64,000 nt of DNA. Origin: Nitrospira sp. GTDB taxonomy: Bacteria > Nitrospirota > Nitrospiria > Nitrospirales > Nitrospiraceae. Positions 20,071 to 28,377 of this stretch are shown one piece after another. The position numbers were made by a program, and so were the translations under genes. The notes under the pieces are model-generated. The model was not told where the DNA came from. It searched no databases and saw nothing but the letters and a program-made list of their open reading frames with translations. Within the stretch, counting starts at the first letter, position 1; the number at the start of each line of letters is the position of its first letter. Location of the stretch: contig JAHBWT010000001.1 in assembly GCA_019636815.1 (NCBI GenBank), positions 1 through 64,000 on the forward strand, given 5' to 3'.

Positions 20071-21608
20071 TCTTGGTGTCGTTGATCGCGCTGCTGATGC
20101 TCGGTGGTCTCATGGCGTGGGGATCAGAACGGGCCGGATCACACTGGCCCCGTTGGGTCACCCTCGGAACCGCTTTCGTCGGTCTCTGCGCGATCGGGTT
20201 CGATACGATTCCTCACCTCGGTCAGGTGGATCCGCCGTCGAATCCATGGCTGCGGGAATACAGTGTTCCTTGGATCCCGCGGTTCGGCATCGGTCTTCAC
20301 CTGGCGATGGACGGACTTAGTTTTTTGCTCATCGCTCTGACGCTCCTGCTCGGGATAGTCGCCGTCATCGCATCCTGGACGGAAATCACGACCGGAATCG
20401 GATTTTTCCATTTCAATTTGCTCTGGGTGTTGGCGGGAATCGCGGGAGTCTTTCTCGCGATGGACCTGTTCCTCTTTTTTGTCTTCTGGGAATTGATGCT
20501 GGTGCCGATGTATCTCATGATCAGTATTTGGGGTCATGAGCGCCGTTCCTACGCGGCGACGAAGTTTTTTCTCTTTACGCAGGCCGGCGGGTTGCTGATG
20601 TTGATCTCGATTCTCGCGCTTTCGATCGTGCATTACCGTCAGACCGGCGTCACGACGTTCGATTATTCCCTTCTGTTGGGGACCTCGCTCCCGCCGCAAA
20701 CGGAATTGTGGCTGATGTTAGGGTTTTTCGCCGCATTTGCGGTGAAGCTGCCGATGGTTCCGTTGCACCCCTGGCTGCCCGACGCCCATACGGAAGCTCC
20801 GACCGGAGGCAGTATCATTTTAGCCGGGTTGTTGCTGAAAACCGGCGCGTACGGCCTCTTGCGGTTTGCCATCCCTCTCTTCCCGAATGCCTCGGAGACG
20901 TTCGCGGTCGTAGCCATGACGCTGGGCGTGGTGGGGATCCTGTATGGCGCGCTGTTGGCGTTCGCACAGACTGACTTCAAGCGATTGGTGGCCTACAGCA
21001 GTGTCGCGCATCTTGGTTTTGTCCTGCTGGGGATCTATGCCGGCAATCTCCACGCGCGGCAAGGAGCGATCATGGCGATGATCGCCCACGGTCTCAGTAC
21101 GGGAGCGTTATTCATGATCGCCGGCCTCTTGCAAGAACGTCTCCATACGCGTGACATGAACCGCATGGGCGGATTATGGCCGGTCATGCCAAAATTGAGC
21201 GGGGTGACGCTCGTGTTCTCCATGGCCTCACTCGGCATCCCGGGACTGGCCAACTTCATCGGAGAGTTCCTCGTCTTGCTAGGCACCTATCGCGTCAATA
21301 TTCTGCTGGCGGTTCTGGCAACGATCGGCGTCGTCGGGGCCGCCTTGTATTCATTAATCCTCATTCAGCGGGCGTTTCACGGAGAGAACACCGAAGGCTG
21401 GAAGGTGCCGGATCTTGGCGGCACCCAGTTCGCAACCTTGGGCGCGATGATCCTGTTCAGCTTGGCACTCGGGCTCTACCCGCAGCCTCTTCTCAATGCC
21501 GCACAGCCTGGAGTTGCGCGGATCCAAACATGGGGGGACCCACCCACCACAGGGGAAAAGCCCGCCGAAGCATCAGACACCACCACTTCTGCGCCGCCAG
21601 GTCCATAG
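20067..21608 (+). CDS. nuoM: NADH-quinone oxidoreductase subunit M
   Basis: 513-residue antiporter-like subunit between NuoL and NuoN. The family signature FWELMLVPMYLMISIWGHE carries the essential glutamate; FFAAFAVKLPMVPLHPWLPD has the essential lysine, followed by AHTEAPTGGSIILAGLLLKT. The start ATG at 20067 overlaps the nuoL stop (ATGA). A polar Ser/Thr/Pro-rich tail of about 25 residues closes the protein. Only one copy of nuoM is in this operon, so it is the ordinary complex I and not the two-M variant reported in Nitrospira. Confidence 0.95.
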   Translation: MILVSLIALLMLGGLMAWGSERAGSHWPRWVTLGTAFVGLCAIGFDTIPHLGQVDPPSNPWLREYSVPWIPRFGIGLHLAMDGLSFLLIALTLLLGIVAVIASWTEITTGIGFFHFNLLWVLAGIAGVFLAMDLFLFFVFWELMLVPMYLMISIWGHERRSYAATKFFLFTQAGGLLMLISILALSIVHYRQTGVTTFDYSLLLGTSLPPQTELWLMLGFFAAFAVKLPMVPLHPWLPDAHTEAPTGGSIILAGLLLKTGAYGLLRFAIPLFPNASETFAVVAMTLGVVGILYGALLAFAQTDFKRLVAYSSVAHLGFVLLGIYAGNLHARQGAIMAMIAHGLSTGALFMIAGLLQERLHTRDMNRMGGLWPVMPKLSGVTLVFSMASLGIPGLANFIGEFLVLLGTYRVNILLAVLATIGVVGAALYSLILIQRAFHGENTEGWKVPDLGGTQFATLGAMILFSLALGLYPQPLLNAAQPGVARIQTWGDPPTTGEKPAEASDTTTSAPPGP

Positions 21609-21610
21609 TC

Positions 21611-23068
21611 ATGACTCTGGCCGACATCCTTGCCTTACTGCCTACCATCATCCTTGCAGCTGCCGCTCTCGTCGTCATACTGTTGGCCGCGTGTAACGGC
21701 TCGCACGGCGTGGTGAGTCGGACGACCGCGACGGCGCAAGCCTTGGCGCTCTTCAGCCTGCCCCTGGCTTCGGACGTGATTCCCCGACCTGTGACTTCGC
21801 TGTTACTGGTGGATGAATTCGCGCTCTTCTATGCCGCGCTCATTCTCATTGGAGGCATCGGGGTGACCATCCTGTCGCACGGATATCTCGATGGCAAGTT
21901 AGACCGGCACAGTGAATACTACGCGCTCTTGTTGCTCGCCTCATTGGGAGGCCTCGTGCTGGTGATGTCCGTTCATGGAGCGTCATTTTTCTTGGGCCTG
22001 GAACTGCTGAGCGTATCGCTCTATGTCCTGCTTGCCTATACGCGGGAAGAGCCGCGCGCCTTGGAAGCCGGAATTAAGTATCTGCTGCTATCGGCTGCGG
22101 CGTCGGCTTTCGTTCTGTTCGGCCTGGCCCTCCTCTACTTCTCGACGGGAGAACTGGCGTTTGCGGCTATGCAACCCTCCCTCGAAGGGACGGGGCGAAC
22201 GGTGTTTCTGGTCGGCTTTTCTCTGATTCTGACCGGTATCGGATTTAAGTTGGCGGTGGTGCCGTTCCACATGTGGGCGGCCGATGTCTTCCAGGGATCA
22301 CCGATACCCGTCACCGCATTCGTCGCGACGATTTCCAAGATCGCCGTCGTTGGGCTTCTCCTCAGGGCGTTGGTCCATACGGGCGGATATGCCGACGAAG
22401 CGGTGACCGGCGCCCTTGGTATCTTGGCGGTCGGTTCTATGTTCGTCGGAAATTTGCTGGCGCTGATCCAAAACAACGTGAAACGACTGTTGGCCTATTC
22501 CTCCATCGCGCACCTGGGATACCTGCTCGTGGCCGTCATCGCAGGCGGCGGGCTGGGAGCAGAAGCGGTCGGATTCTATGTCGCCGGCTACATGGTCACA
22601 ATGCTTGGAATATTCGGAATCTTGATTCTTCTATCAACGCCCTCCGCCGAGGCGGAACGTTTGGAGGATCTCGAGGGATTGCTATGGCGGGATCCTCTCG
22701 CCGGTTCGCTCTGGGTCATCGCCGTTCTGTCTCTGGCCGGTGTGCCGTTGACGGCCGGATTCGTCATTAAGTTCTATGTGGTCGTGGCAGGCTTATCGAG
22801 CGATCGATGGCTGCTGGTTCTGTTCTTCGTTGTGAACAGCGTGCTCGGGCTCTTCTATTACCTCAACTTGATCCGTGTCGTTGTGGCAAGGGATGCTGAA
22901 CCGTCCGACCTACGGAAACGAGCGATTGCCTCCCGGTGGAACTGGTCCGATGGGTTTGTCTTGGCATCCCTTCTCCTCGCCATTGTAGGGTTGGGCGTGT
23001 ACCCGATTCCTTTCATCGATCTGATCAAGCAGACGACGGCGGTCTTAATGACCGGCGTTTTAATGTAA
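21611..23068 (+). CDS. nuoN: NADH-quinone oxidoreductase subunit N
   Basis: 485-residue third antiporter-like subunit, touching NuoK. Key helices: FFLGLELLSVSLYVLLAYTR with the conserved glutamate, FKLAVVPFHMWAADVFQGSP with the lysine, and LLAYSSIAHLGYLLVAV. The start at 21611 lies two bases after the nuoM stop; the open frame upstream of it belongs to nuoM in another phase. Last nuo gene; about 180 bp separate it from the transaldolase. A six-pair hairpin (23084-23098) follows the stop but has no T run, so readthrough is likely. Confidence 0.95.
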   Translation: MTLADILALLPTIILAAAALVVILLAACNGSHGVVSRTTATAQALALFSLPLASDVIPRPVTSLLLVDEFALFYAALILIGGIGVTILSHGYLDGKLDRHSEYYALLLLASLGGLVLVMSVHGASFFLGLELLSVSLYVLLAYTREEPRALEAGIKYLLLSAAASAFVLFGLALLYFSTGELAFAAMQPSLEGTGRTVFLVGFSLILTGIGFKLAVVPFHMWAADVFQGSPIPVTAFVATISKIAVVGLLLRALVHTGGYADEAVTGALGILAVGSMFVGNLLALIQNNVKRLLAYSSIAHLGYLLVAVIAGGGLGAEAVGFYVAGYMVTMLGIFGILILLSTPSAEAERLEDLEGLLWRDPLAGSLWVIAVLSLAGVPLTAGFVIKFYVVVAGLSSDRWLLVLFFVVNSVLGLFYYLNLIRVVVARDAEPSDLRKRAIASRWNWSDGFVLASLLLAIVGLGVYPIPFIDLIKQTTAVLMTGVLM

Positions 23069-23164
23069 TTGGCAAAAGACGGCCGGTCGCTTCGACCGCG
23101 AACGTTCCCAACCGCCGACACGGTGACCCGCGACGCGGACGACGAATGTACTGAAGCGAACTGA

Positions 23165-23181
23165 CTAGGAGGCCTACCAGT
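23165..23181 (+). promoter_or_regulatory. CTAGGA-N5-ACCAGT element with -10 candidate
   Basis: CTAGGAGGCCTACCAGT, one mismatch from the usual first half. TATAGT begins 24 bases after its end (23205-23210), 36 bp before the transaldolase GTG. It could give the transaldolase its own promoter inside the nuo transcription unit. Confidence 0.5.
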
Positions 23182-23245
23182 GGTGTCGTAGAAGGAACCA
23201 TGCTTATAGTGAGGAACGATCGATGACCCACGAGGAGATGAAGAG

Positions 23246-24550
23246 GTGGACCATAAGTCTCCGGACACCGCCACGATAACGGGAAACGCGCCCGAAGCGA
23301 TGAAGGCGTTCGCGAGACCGACGCAACCGCTCCGTGAGCCGAAACTCGTTCCTCATCCGAACCTTGGTGCATTGCGTCGCCTCGGGACGACGAAGATCTA
23401 TGCCGATACGGCCGACGTCAGGGAGCTGACGGAACTCATCGCGATCGGCGAGTCCTCGATTTATTCCGACGTGGACGGCAATACCGCCAATCAACCGCTC
23501 GTGCATAAAGTGATACAGGAATATCTCGGACTGTGGGACCCGCAGGCATGTTCCGACCGCTTCGGCATGTCGACAGACAGACTTGACCGAGTCGCTCTCT
23601 GTTACGCCGTGCTCTGCGCCAGGATCGGGAACGATTTTGATCACCTCTTCGCCAGCCGCAGATCGTGGGAGGTCAGCCTTCAACTCCACATGGGCCTGAC
23701 GAAAAGTCCTGATCTCGCGAAGGACGTCGCGCGCTGGATTCGCCAGATGGCCCCGTCGGCGATCATCAAAGTTCCGTTCGCCCCGCACGCTCCCGAATGC
23801 TTCATGGTCGCCCGCGATCTCGAGCGCGAGAACATACCCGTGAATTTCACCTCGACGTTCTCAGCCCGGCAGGTGGTTGCAGCGGCTCTCCTCTGCAACG
23901 TAACCAGAACCAATGTTTTTCTCGGTCGTCTTGATCAAGGGCTCGAAGCCTGTCTGCTCGGTGCCCATGTGAGCCTGGAAGCCCAGCGCGCCTTGCGGCG
24001 CCTCCGACAACGTGACGGCGTGAAGACGCAGCTGATTGTGGCCAGCCTCCGAAACTGGGAGACCTTCCTTCACACGGCCGGGTGCGATGTGTATACGGCA
24101 CCGGTGAAGGTGCTGCGCGACTGGATGAAGCAAGAACACATCGACCCGGAACAGGTGGCGTCACAGCTCGACCGCTCCTACGGCGATCGCCTCGGCATAT
24201 CTGCTCAGGTCCTGTCCATCCTGGGTGCCGAACGGATCGCGAAGCTGTACGATGTCGAACCCTCCTTCATCGACTTCCTCAAAGCATTCGGGTCGACTCA
24301 GGAATGGCGCGCGATGAGCGATCCCGAAGCCTTGTTCAAACGTTTTGAGGAGGCAGGATTCGGCGATATGTTTTACAGCCCACGGCAGGATGATTGGACG
24401 GAAATTCGTCGCAGGAAGATTCCTGATCCGAACGGCTCGCTCACACAACAGCTTCCGCTGGATACCCTGTACAGCTTGCTCGCGGATGCGGATTTCGAGA
24501 AACATCAGGACGAGATGGACGACCAGATCGCGCGGTATTTGAGTCAATAA
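23246..24550 (+). CDS. tal: Transaldolase-like protein, long form
   Basis: A 434-residue class I aldolase-fold enzyme expected to move dihydroxyacetone units between sugar phosphates. Motifs: TKIYADTADVRELTEL (strand 1 with the proton-relay Asp), IYSDVDGNTANQPLV, the Schiff-base lysine in AIIKVPF, and VNFTSTFSARQVVAA. The protein is longer than TalB (about 317) and the actinobacterial type (about 370), with extra N-terminal residues (1-45) and an extended C-terminus (PEALFKRFEEAGFGDMF onward). GTG start with GAGGAGAT upstream. With the transketolase before nuoA it brackets the complex I genes, suggesting co-regulation of sugar-phosphate rearrangement and NADH oxidation. Confidence 0.82.
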   Translation: MDHKSPDTATITGNAPEAMKAFARPTQPLREPKLVPHPNLGALRRLGTTKIYADTADVRELTELIAIGESSIYSDVDGNTANQPLVHKVIQEYLGLWDPQACSDRFGMSTDRLDRVALCYAVLCARIGNDFDHLFASRRSWEVSLQLHMGLTKSPDLAKDVARWIRQMAPSAIIKVPFAPHAPECFMVARDLERENIPVNFTSTFSARQVVAAALLCNVTRTNVFLGRLDQGLEACLLGAHVSLEAQRALRRLRQRDGVKTQLIVASLRNWETFLHTAGCDVYTAPVKVLRDWMKQEHIDPEQVASQLDRSYGDRLGISAQVLSILGAERIAKLYDVEPSFIDFLKAFGSTQEWRAMSDPEALFKRFEEAGFGDMFYSPRQDDWTEIRRRKIPDPNGSLTQQLPLDTLYSLLADADFEKHQDEMDDQIARYLSQ

Positions 24551-24635
24551 CTTACGATCACTCGTCAGGTCGAGCAATAGGCGGCGTTCTCCACGTCGTA
24601 CAGCTTGATCGGCGAATCGAGCACCGAGGTCATCC

Positions 24636-25067
24636 ATGCAATTCTCAGAATCCTATTTGACCCTCGTCGGTCGCATCCTGATCGGCGTCATTTTTGTCAT
24701 GTCGGGTATCAATAAGATACTCACGCCCGACGCGACACAGCAGTACATGGCCTCGCATGGACTCAACACCCTCACCACGGCACTGTACGTTGCGGCCATC
24801 GTGGTCGAAGTCGGAGCCGGAGTATGTCTGTTGATTGGTTATCAGACCAGGCGCGCCTCATCACTCCTTCTGTTTTTCATGATCCCAGCCACATTGCTCT
24901 TTCACACGAACTTCGCCGATCAGAATCAGATGATTCACTTTCTCAAAAACCTGTCGATGAGCGGAGGACTACTGTATGTGTTGACCTATGGCGCTGGACG
25001 AATCAGTCTGGACGCATGGGAGCGGACTCGCCGTGGATTCACCGCTCCGACCGTGCGAACTGGATAG
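24636..25067 (+). CDS. DoxX family membrane protein
   Basis: 143 residues, four predicted transmembrane helices. The first (TLVGRILIGVIFVMSGINKI) and the following TPDATQQYMASHG match the DoxX/DoxD-like family. These proteins are subunits of thiosulfate:quinone oxidoreductase in some archaea, but most bacterial members are uncharacterised and linked to redox stress. GAGGTCATCC precedes the ATG. It stands alone between the transaldolase and a convergent cytochrome c gene. No thiosulfate-oxidation partner is present. Confidence 0.85.
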   Translation: MQFSESYLTLVGRILIGVIFVMSGINKILTPDATQQYMASHGLNTLTTALYVAAIVVEVGAGVCLLIGYQTRRASSLLLFFMIPATLLFHTNFADQNQMIHFLKNLSMSGGLLYVLTYGAGRISLDAWERTRRGFTAPTVRTG

Positions 25068-25100
25068 GTTCCACGAGTGGGCGTATTACACACATTCGAT

Positions 25101-25673
25101 TTAGTGGCTACCTTTTGACGGATGATCGTGAGATGAAGCATCGATTAAAGATGACAATTCTGATTGCTCCATTAAGTCCTTATAGTCAGGCGGCTGCATC
25201 TCGTCTAACTGCCGGAGAAAGGCCGTGACTTCCCAGATTTCTTCCTCGGTATGCGTAGGACCGAACGCGGGCATCCCGCTCATCTTGATTCCGTATTTGA
25301 TGATCCAAAAGAGCTCGGTGTCGCTTCTTTGTTGAACCCGATCTTCCGTCAACTTGGGAGGCTCCGGATTGAGCCCCTTCCGTACCACCGAATCGTTCAA
25401 TCCTGGCGCCGCATGACAGACGACACACATTTCATGATAGCTTCGGAAGCCTTTGTTGAGATCGATACGTTCAGGCCAGTCGGCAGGCGGAGTAATCCCC
25501 TTTGCGCGAACGGCAATGGCTCGATCTCTGGCGGCGGCAAACAGCGATACGGTGATTGGATAGTGCGGCTCGGTTGCCGCCACGTTGTAGGCGCCGGTCA
25601 TAATAGTCACCCCACCGATTATGCCGACCAGTCCGACCGCTGCTACGAGCACGTTGACGATTCCGGCGACCAT
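25101..25673 (-). CDS. Membrane-anchored monohaem cytochrome c
   Basis: 190 residues with an N-terminal hydrophobic anchor (about 1-28) and one haem-binding motif CVVCH (Cys83 to His87). A candidate axial Met lies in KMSGMPAFGP, the typical loop of class I cytochromes. After the haem domain a polar tail ends DHPSKGSH. It probably carries electrons on the periplasmic face. It is 69 bp after a thioredoxin-fold gene on the same strand and probably shares its transcript, which would start from the CTAGGG element at 26279-26295. Confidence 0.85.
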   Translation of the reverse strand: MVAGIVNVLVAAVGLVGIIGGVTIMTGAYNVAATEPHYPITVSLFAAARDRAIAVRAKGITPPADWPERIDLNKGFRSYHEMCVVCHAAPGLNDSVVRKGLNPEPPKLTEDRVQQRSDTELFWIIKYGIKMSGMPAFGPTHTEEEIWEVTAFLRQLDEMQPPDYKDLMEQSELSSLIDASSHDHPSKGSH

Positions 25674-25742
25674 CGTCGTTCCCGTCTGTCCTCATTGTTG
25701 GGAAAACTCATTCCCTCCGGTCTGAACGACCATGCCGATCGG

Positions 25743-26099
25743 TTATGCATAGCCTTTGAAGTTGGTTTTGTTCTGATTCCCGGTTCCCTCCTCCGGGAAA
25801 GAAGGATCCTCGCCGGGCGCTGCATCACCCGGCGAGGAAGGCTCTTCGACCGGCTCAGGAGGCTTATAGAACTCGATTAAATACGCCAGAATTGCATTCT
25901 CATCTCCCCCCAAGATACGCTCCCGATCACTGTCCACGAGGGTAGGAACTTTGGCCTGCCCCGACACCTTCATGAGCTGCGTGCGTTTTTCGAGATCTCT
26001 CGGTACGTTGCGCAGAATGTAATCGATTCCCCAATCCGACAATCGCTGCCGCACTTTCTGGCTGTGCGGGCATTCTTCAAATTGATACAGTTCAAGCAT
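25743..26099 (-). CDS. Glutaredoxin/GST N-terminal domain protein
   Basis: 118 residues. The first 80 form a thioredoxin fold: MLELYQFEECPHSQKVRQRL with the CPHS active-site motif, then the cis-proline segment AKVPTLVD and ENAILAYLIEFY, as in glutaredoxins and glutathione-transferase N-domains. Only the first cysteine of the usual CxxC is present, which fits a monothiol or GST-like role. The C-terminal 35 residues are acidic, Pro-rich and disordered. GAGG precedes the ATG. Likely first gene of a unit with the cytochrome c. The thiol partner is unknown. Confidence 0.8.
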   Translation of the reverse strand: MLELYQFEECPHSQKVRQRLSDWGIDYILRNVPRDLEKRTQLMKVSGQAKVPTLVDSDRERILGGDENAILAYLIEFYKPPEPVEEPSSPGDAAPGEDPSFPEEGTGNQNKTNFKGYA

Positions 26100-26278
26100 A
26101 TGGGCCTCGCGTATAGATTAAGCGCCGAGTCGGAGGCGAGCTGGCATCCCTTCGATGTTGACGTTCGGTAACGATCGGTTCCTGTTCTGCGTTGGAGCTT
26201 TTCTGCATCGATAGAGGAAGGGTGTTCTGATGAACCTCTCCCTTAATTAAAGCCTACGATGGCAGAGCGCAGCCCGTC

Positions 26279-26295
26279 ACTAGAACAATCCCTAG
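26279..26295 (-). promoter_or_regulatory. CTAGGG-N5-TCTAGT element
   Basis: Minus strand CTAGGGATTGTTCTAGT, nearly a perfect ACTAG/CTAGT dyad. TAGGCT starts 23 bases past the end (26256-26251). It faces the thioredoxin-fold/cytochrome c genes, 180 bp ahead. Confidence 0.55.
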
Positions 26296-26462
26296 TCTCA
26301 TCGAGTCCGAGACCATGAGCCAGAACCCTTTGATGAGGCAACGCGGTTTTTCGTCCTTCCATCGTCAGCTGATCGACATTCCCCGTCCTCGCGTGCGCCT
26401 TCTTGCAGGAACAGACGGTGGAACGATCAGCTTCGCCGGAGCCGTGGCGAAAGAAAGCCGAC

Positions 26463-26479
26463 CTAGGGGTTCTTCTAGT
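26463..26479 (+). promoter_or_regulatory. CTAGGG-N5-TCTAGT element
   Basis: Plus strand CTAGGGGTTCTTCTAGT, facing the gene at 26666 (187 bp ahead). No clear -10 hexamer at the usual spacing. Confidence 0.5.
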
Positions 26480-26665
26480 GGCAAATGAACAGACTAGGGC
26501 GCAGCCTTAGGGTCGTGTTCATGCCGGAGGATCAACGGGCCATATGCAGGAATCAGCATGTAAAGAAATGACCGGTGTCATCATTCGGTCGCCGCCGTCG
26601 TACCGAACATATACGGGAAGAAGACATTATATGGGAGAAGGAGAGAAGATAAGAGGTCGAGGGTC

Positions 26666-27475
26666 ATGAGAACATCAATCAACAGCAAGCTCAGACATCT
26701 TGATTTCAAGTTCATGATGGTCATGCTGTTTTCCGCGATCTGGATTCTAACGTCAATCACCTCCCGCGAAGTGCGATCTCAAAATGGGCAGGCTCTGTTA
26801 AAAGGTTCGACGGTCGTGATGGGAACGGTAGTGGGAATCAGGGGAAAGCAATTCGAGGTGGAGTACGGGGACCCTCTTCAACTCCGCGTTCTTCCACTCG
26901 AAGAAGCGAAGGGAAAAGGAATGGAGATCACAGAAGGAGACAAGATTAACATGGTCTTCAACGAGCGCCATGTCCTTCTTGATTTTCATCCGCTGGGGCA
27001 CCTGCATGAAGAACCTCGGGTCAGCACGCGCGTGATCCACCACCAAATGCCGGTCGGCCAGGAATGCGTCGTGATCAAGACCAGCCAAGACGAAACGACG
27101 AGCTTCTTCGTGAAACCGCTTGCTCGGAGCAAGAGGACGTCAACGCCTGTCGCAGTGGATGCCGTTGTTCTTGCCGGTCAAGCCGGGCCAATTGTGGATG
27201 TGGCATATGGACGTAAAGAGGCGGTGGAGCCAGCCCCGAACGAATACCAACGTATGTCCAGTCCCATGTTTACACACATACGAGTCGACGGAGTCTTATT
27301 CGATTCCTTTGAAAACAATACGATCACCATCGAAACTTCCGGTGGGAACAAGTGGACGTATCATATGCGACCGCTCCTCAAGGGCGAACTCAATGCCTTG
27401 AAACAGGGAGATCATCTGAGGTTGTTGATCGACTCGGACAATTATGTGATCAATGTGGCTACGCCACGGCGGTGA
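26666..27475 (+). CDS. Secreted protein with two related beta-rich domains
   Basis: 269 residues with an N-terminal export segment (about 17-38) and two similar domains. Domain 1 (about 48-110) reads VVMGTVVGIRGKQFEVEYGD, LRVLPLEEAKGKGMEITEGD, VLLDFHPLG; domain 2 (about 200-268) reads HIRVDGVLFDSFENNTITIE, WTYHMRPLLKGELNALKQGD, DHLRLLIDSDNYVINVATP. Both have the form of a small beta-barrel with a GD turn before the final strands, similar in plan to OB-fold or DUF5666-like repeats. A 90-residue linker joins them. Function unknown. A CTAGGG element lies upstream, so it may belong to the same regulon as the other envelope proteins. Confidence 0.72.
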   Translation: MRTSINSKLRHLDFKFMMVMLFSAIWILTSITSREVRSQNGQALLKGSTVVMGTVVGIRGKQFEVEYGDPLQLRVLPLEEAKGKGMEITEGDKINMVFNERHVLLDFHPLGHLHEEPRVSTRVIHHQMPVGQECVVIKTSQDETTSFFVKPLARSKRTSTPVAVDAVVLAGQAGPIVDVAYGRKEAVEPAPNEYQRMSSPMFTHIRVDGVLFDSFENNTITIETSGGNKWTYHMRPLLKGELNALKQGDHLRLLIDSDNYVINVATPRR

Positions 27476-27658
27476 AGCACGTGACATAGCGTCCACGTGT
27501 AAACCGTGACGGAACATGAGATGTGCGCTCTCATCATGCAAGTTCCCTGGACGCTTTCTTTTTCCAGCATGCGAGAGATACAACTCCAACGCGCTTCTCT
27601 CGCGCTTCTCGATTTGAGAAGAAGTTCCGGACCTCTGAGGACGCCGGAGGAGCTGCGA

Positions 27659-28210
27659 TCAGCGTTTTTCGCTATGGCGTTTCAGATAATCAGCGAGTTC
27701 ACTCGCATGTGTTTCGGTTTCTTCGAGGATCTCAAGCAGGATTTCCCGTGTGATGAGATCCTGATCCCCGATTTCCCGAATCAAGGCGCTGTATGCTTCC
27801 ACTTGCCGCCGTTCGAGCAACAGATTCTCGATGACCATATCGGTCAGTGAGGCGCCTTGTTCCGGATGGACGCCGATTGCGGCGGCCTTCCTCGCCAACT
27901 CATGTAAGTCAAAGATCGGCACGCCGCCGAGCTGCTGAATGCGAGTGGCGAGGCGATCGGCATGCGTGAGTTCCCGATTGGCATGCTCTTCAAATTCCGT
28001 CTTGAGACCCGGAGAGAGGAGAGACACCGCCATATAGGCATGTTGCTTATACTGCAGATAGCTCGTGATCTCCGTCGACCTGAGACGGTTGAGAGAACTG
28101 ACAACGTGCTGCGGCTGAGCGAGATATTGTGTGGTCACCGCCCCTTGCTCGATTGCGTCTCGGACCTCTGCACGGGTACCAATGGCCTGATCCTGAGTTG
28201 TTGATTCCAT
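27659..28210 (-). CDS. Ferritin-like (bacterioferritin-type) protein
   Basis: 183 residues, largely helical. Di-iron ligand motifs of the ferritin-like four-helix bundle are visible: STEITSYLQYKQH in helix 1, EFEEHANRELTHADRL in helix 2 (ExxH-type), LLLERRQVEAYSAL in helix 3, and LEETETHASEL in helix 4. The pattern matches bacterioferritin-like or DNA-protecting ferritin-like proteins; a haem-binding Met is not obvious. AGGAGGAATC precedes the ATG. Probably cytosolic, for iron storage or peroxide detoxification. Confidence 0.85.
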   Translation of the reverse strand: MESTTQDQAIGTRAEVRDAIEQGAVTTQYLAQPQHVVSSLNRLRSTEITSYLQYKQHAYMAVSLLSPGLKTEFEEHANRELTHADRLATRIQQLGGVPIFDLHELARKAAAIGVHPEQGASLTDMVIENLLLERRQVEAYSALIREIGDQDLITREILLEILEETETHASELADYLKRHSEKR

Positions 28211-28377
28211 CGTGATTCCTCCTCTTTTACCGTGAGATGATCGTGTCTTTGTTCACCTGTCTATAGACGAATGGCACCGTTCTTGTTGCTTGGTCACGGG
28301 TAAACCATCATGGAGTTGATGGCGGCCATGTCTGGTGCCACAGCTCCCGGGATCGCTCGAGCAGGCCGACGCCTCCT

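Larger units (their letters stand above)
26100..26665. other. Divergent promoter region, 566 bp
   Basis: Lies between the thioredoxin-fold gene (minus) and the secreted two-repeat gene (plus). It holds one CTAGGG element facing each way (26279-26295 minus; 26463-26479 plus) and a weaker third copy, CTAGGGCGCAGCCTTAG, at 26494-26510. A 57-codon frame (26315-26488) has no ribosome site and is not called. Confidence 0.6.

Noticed and set aside
26315-26488. 57-codon frame in the divergent region
   Set aside because: No ribosome site and it runs through a CTAGGG element.
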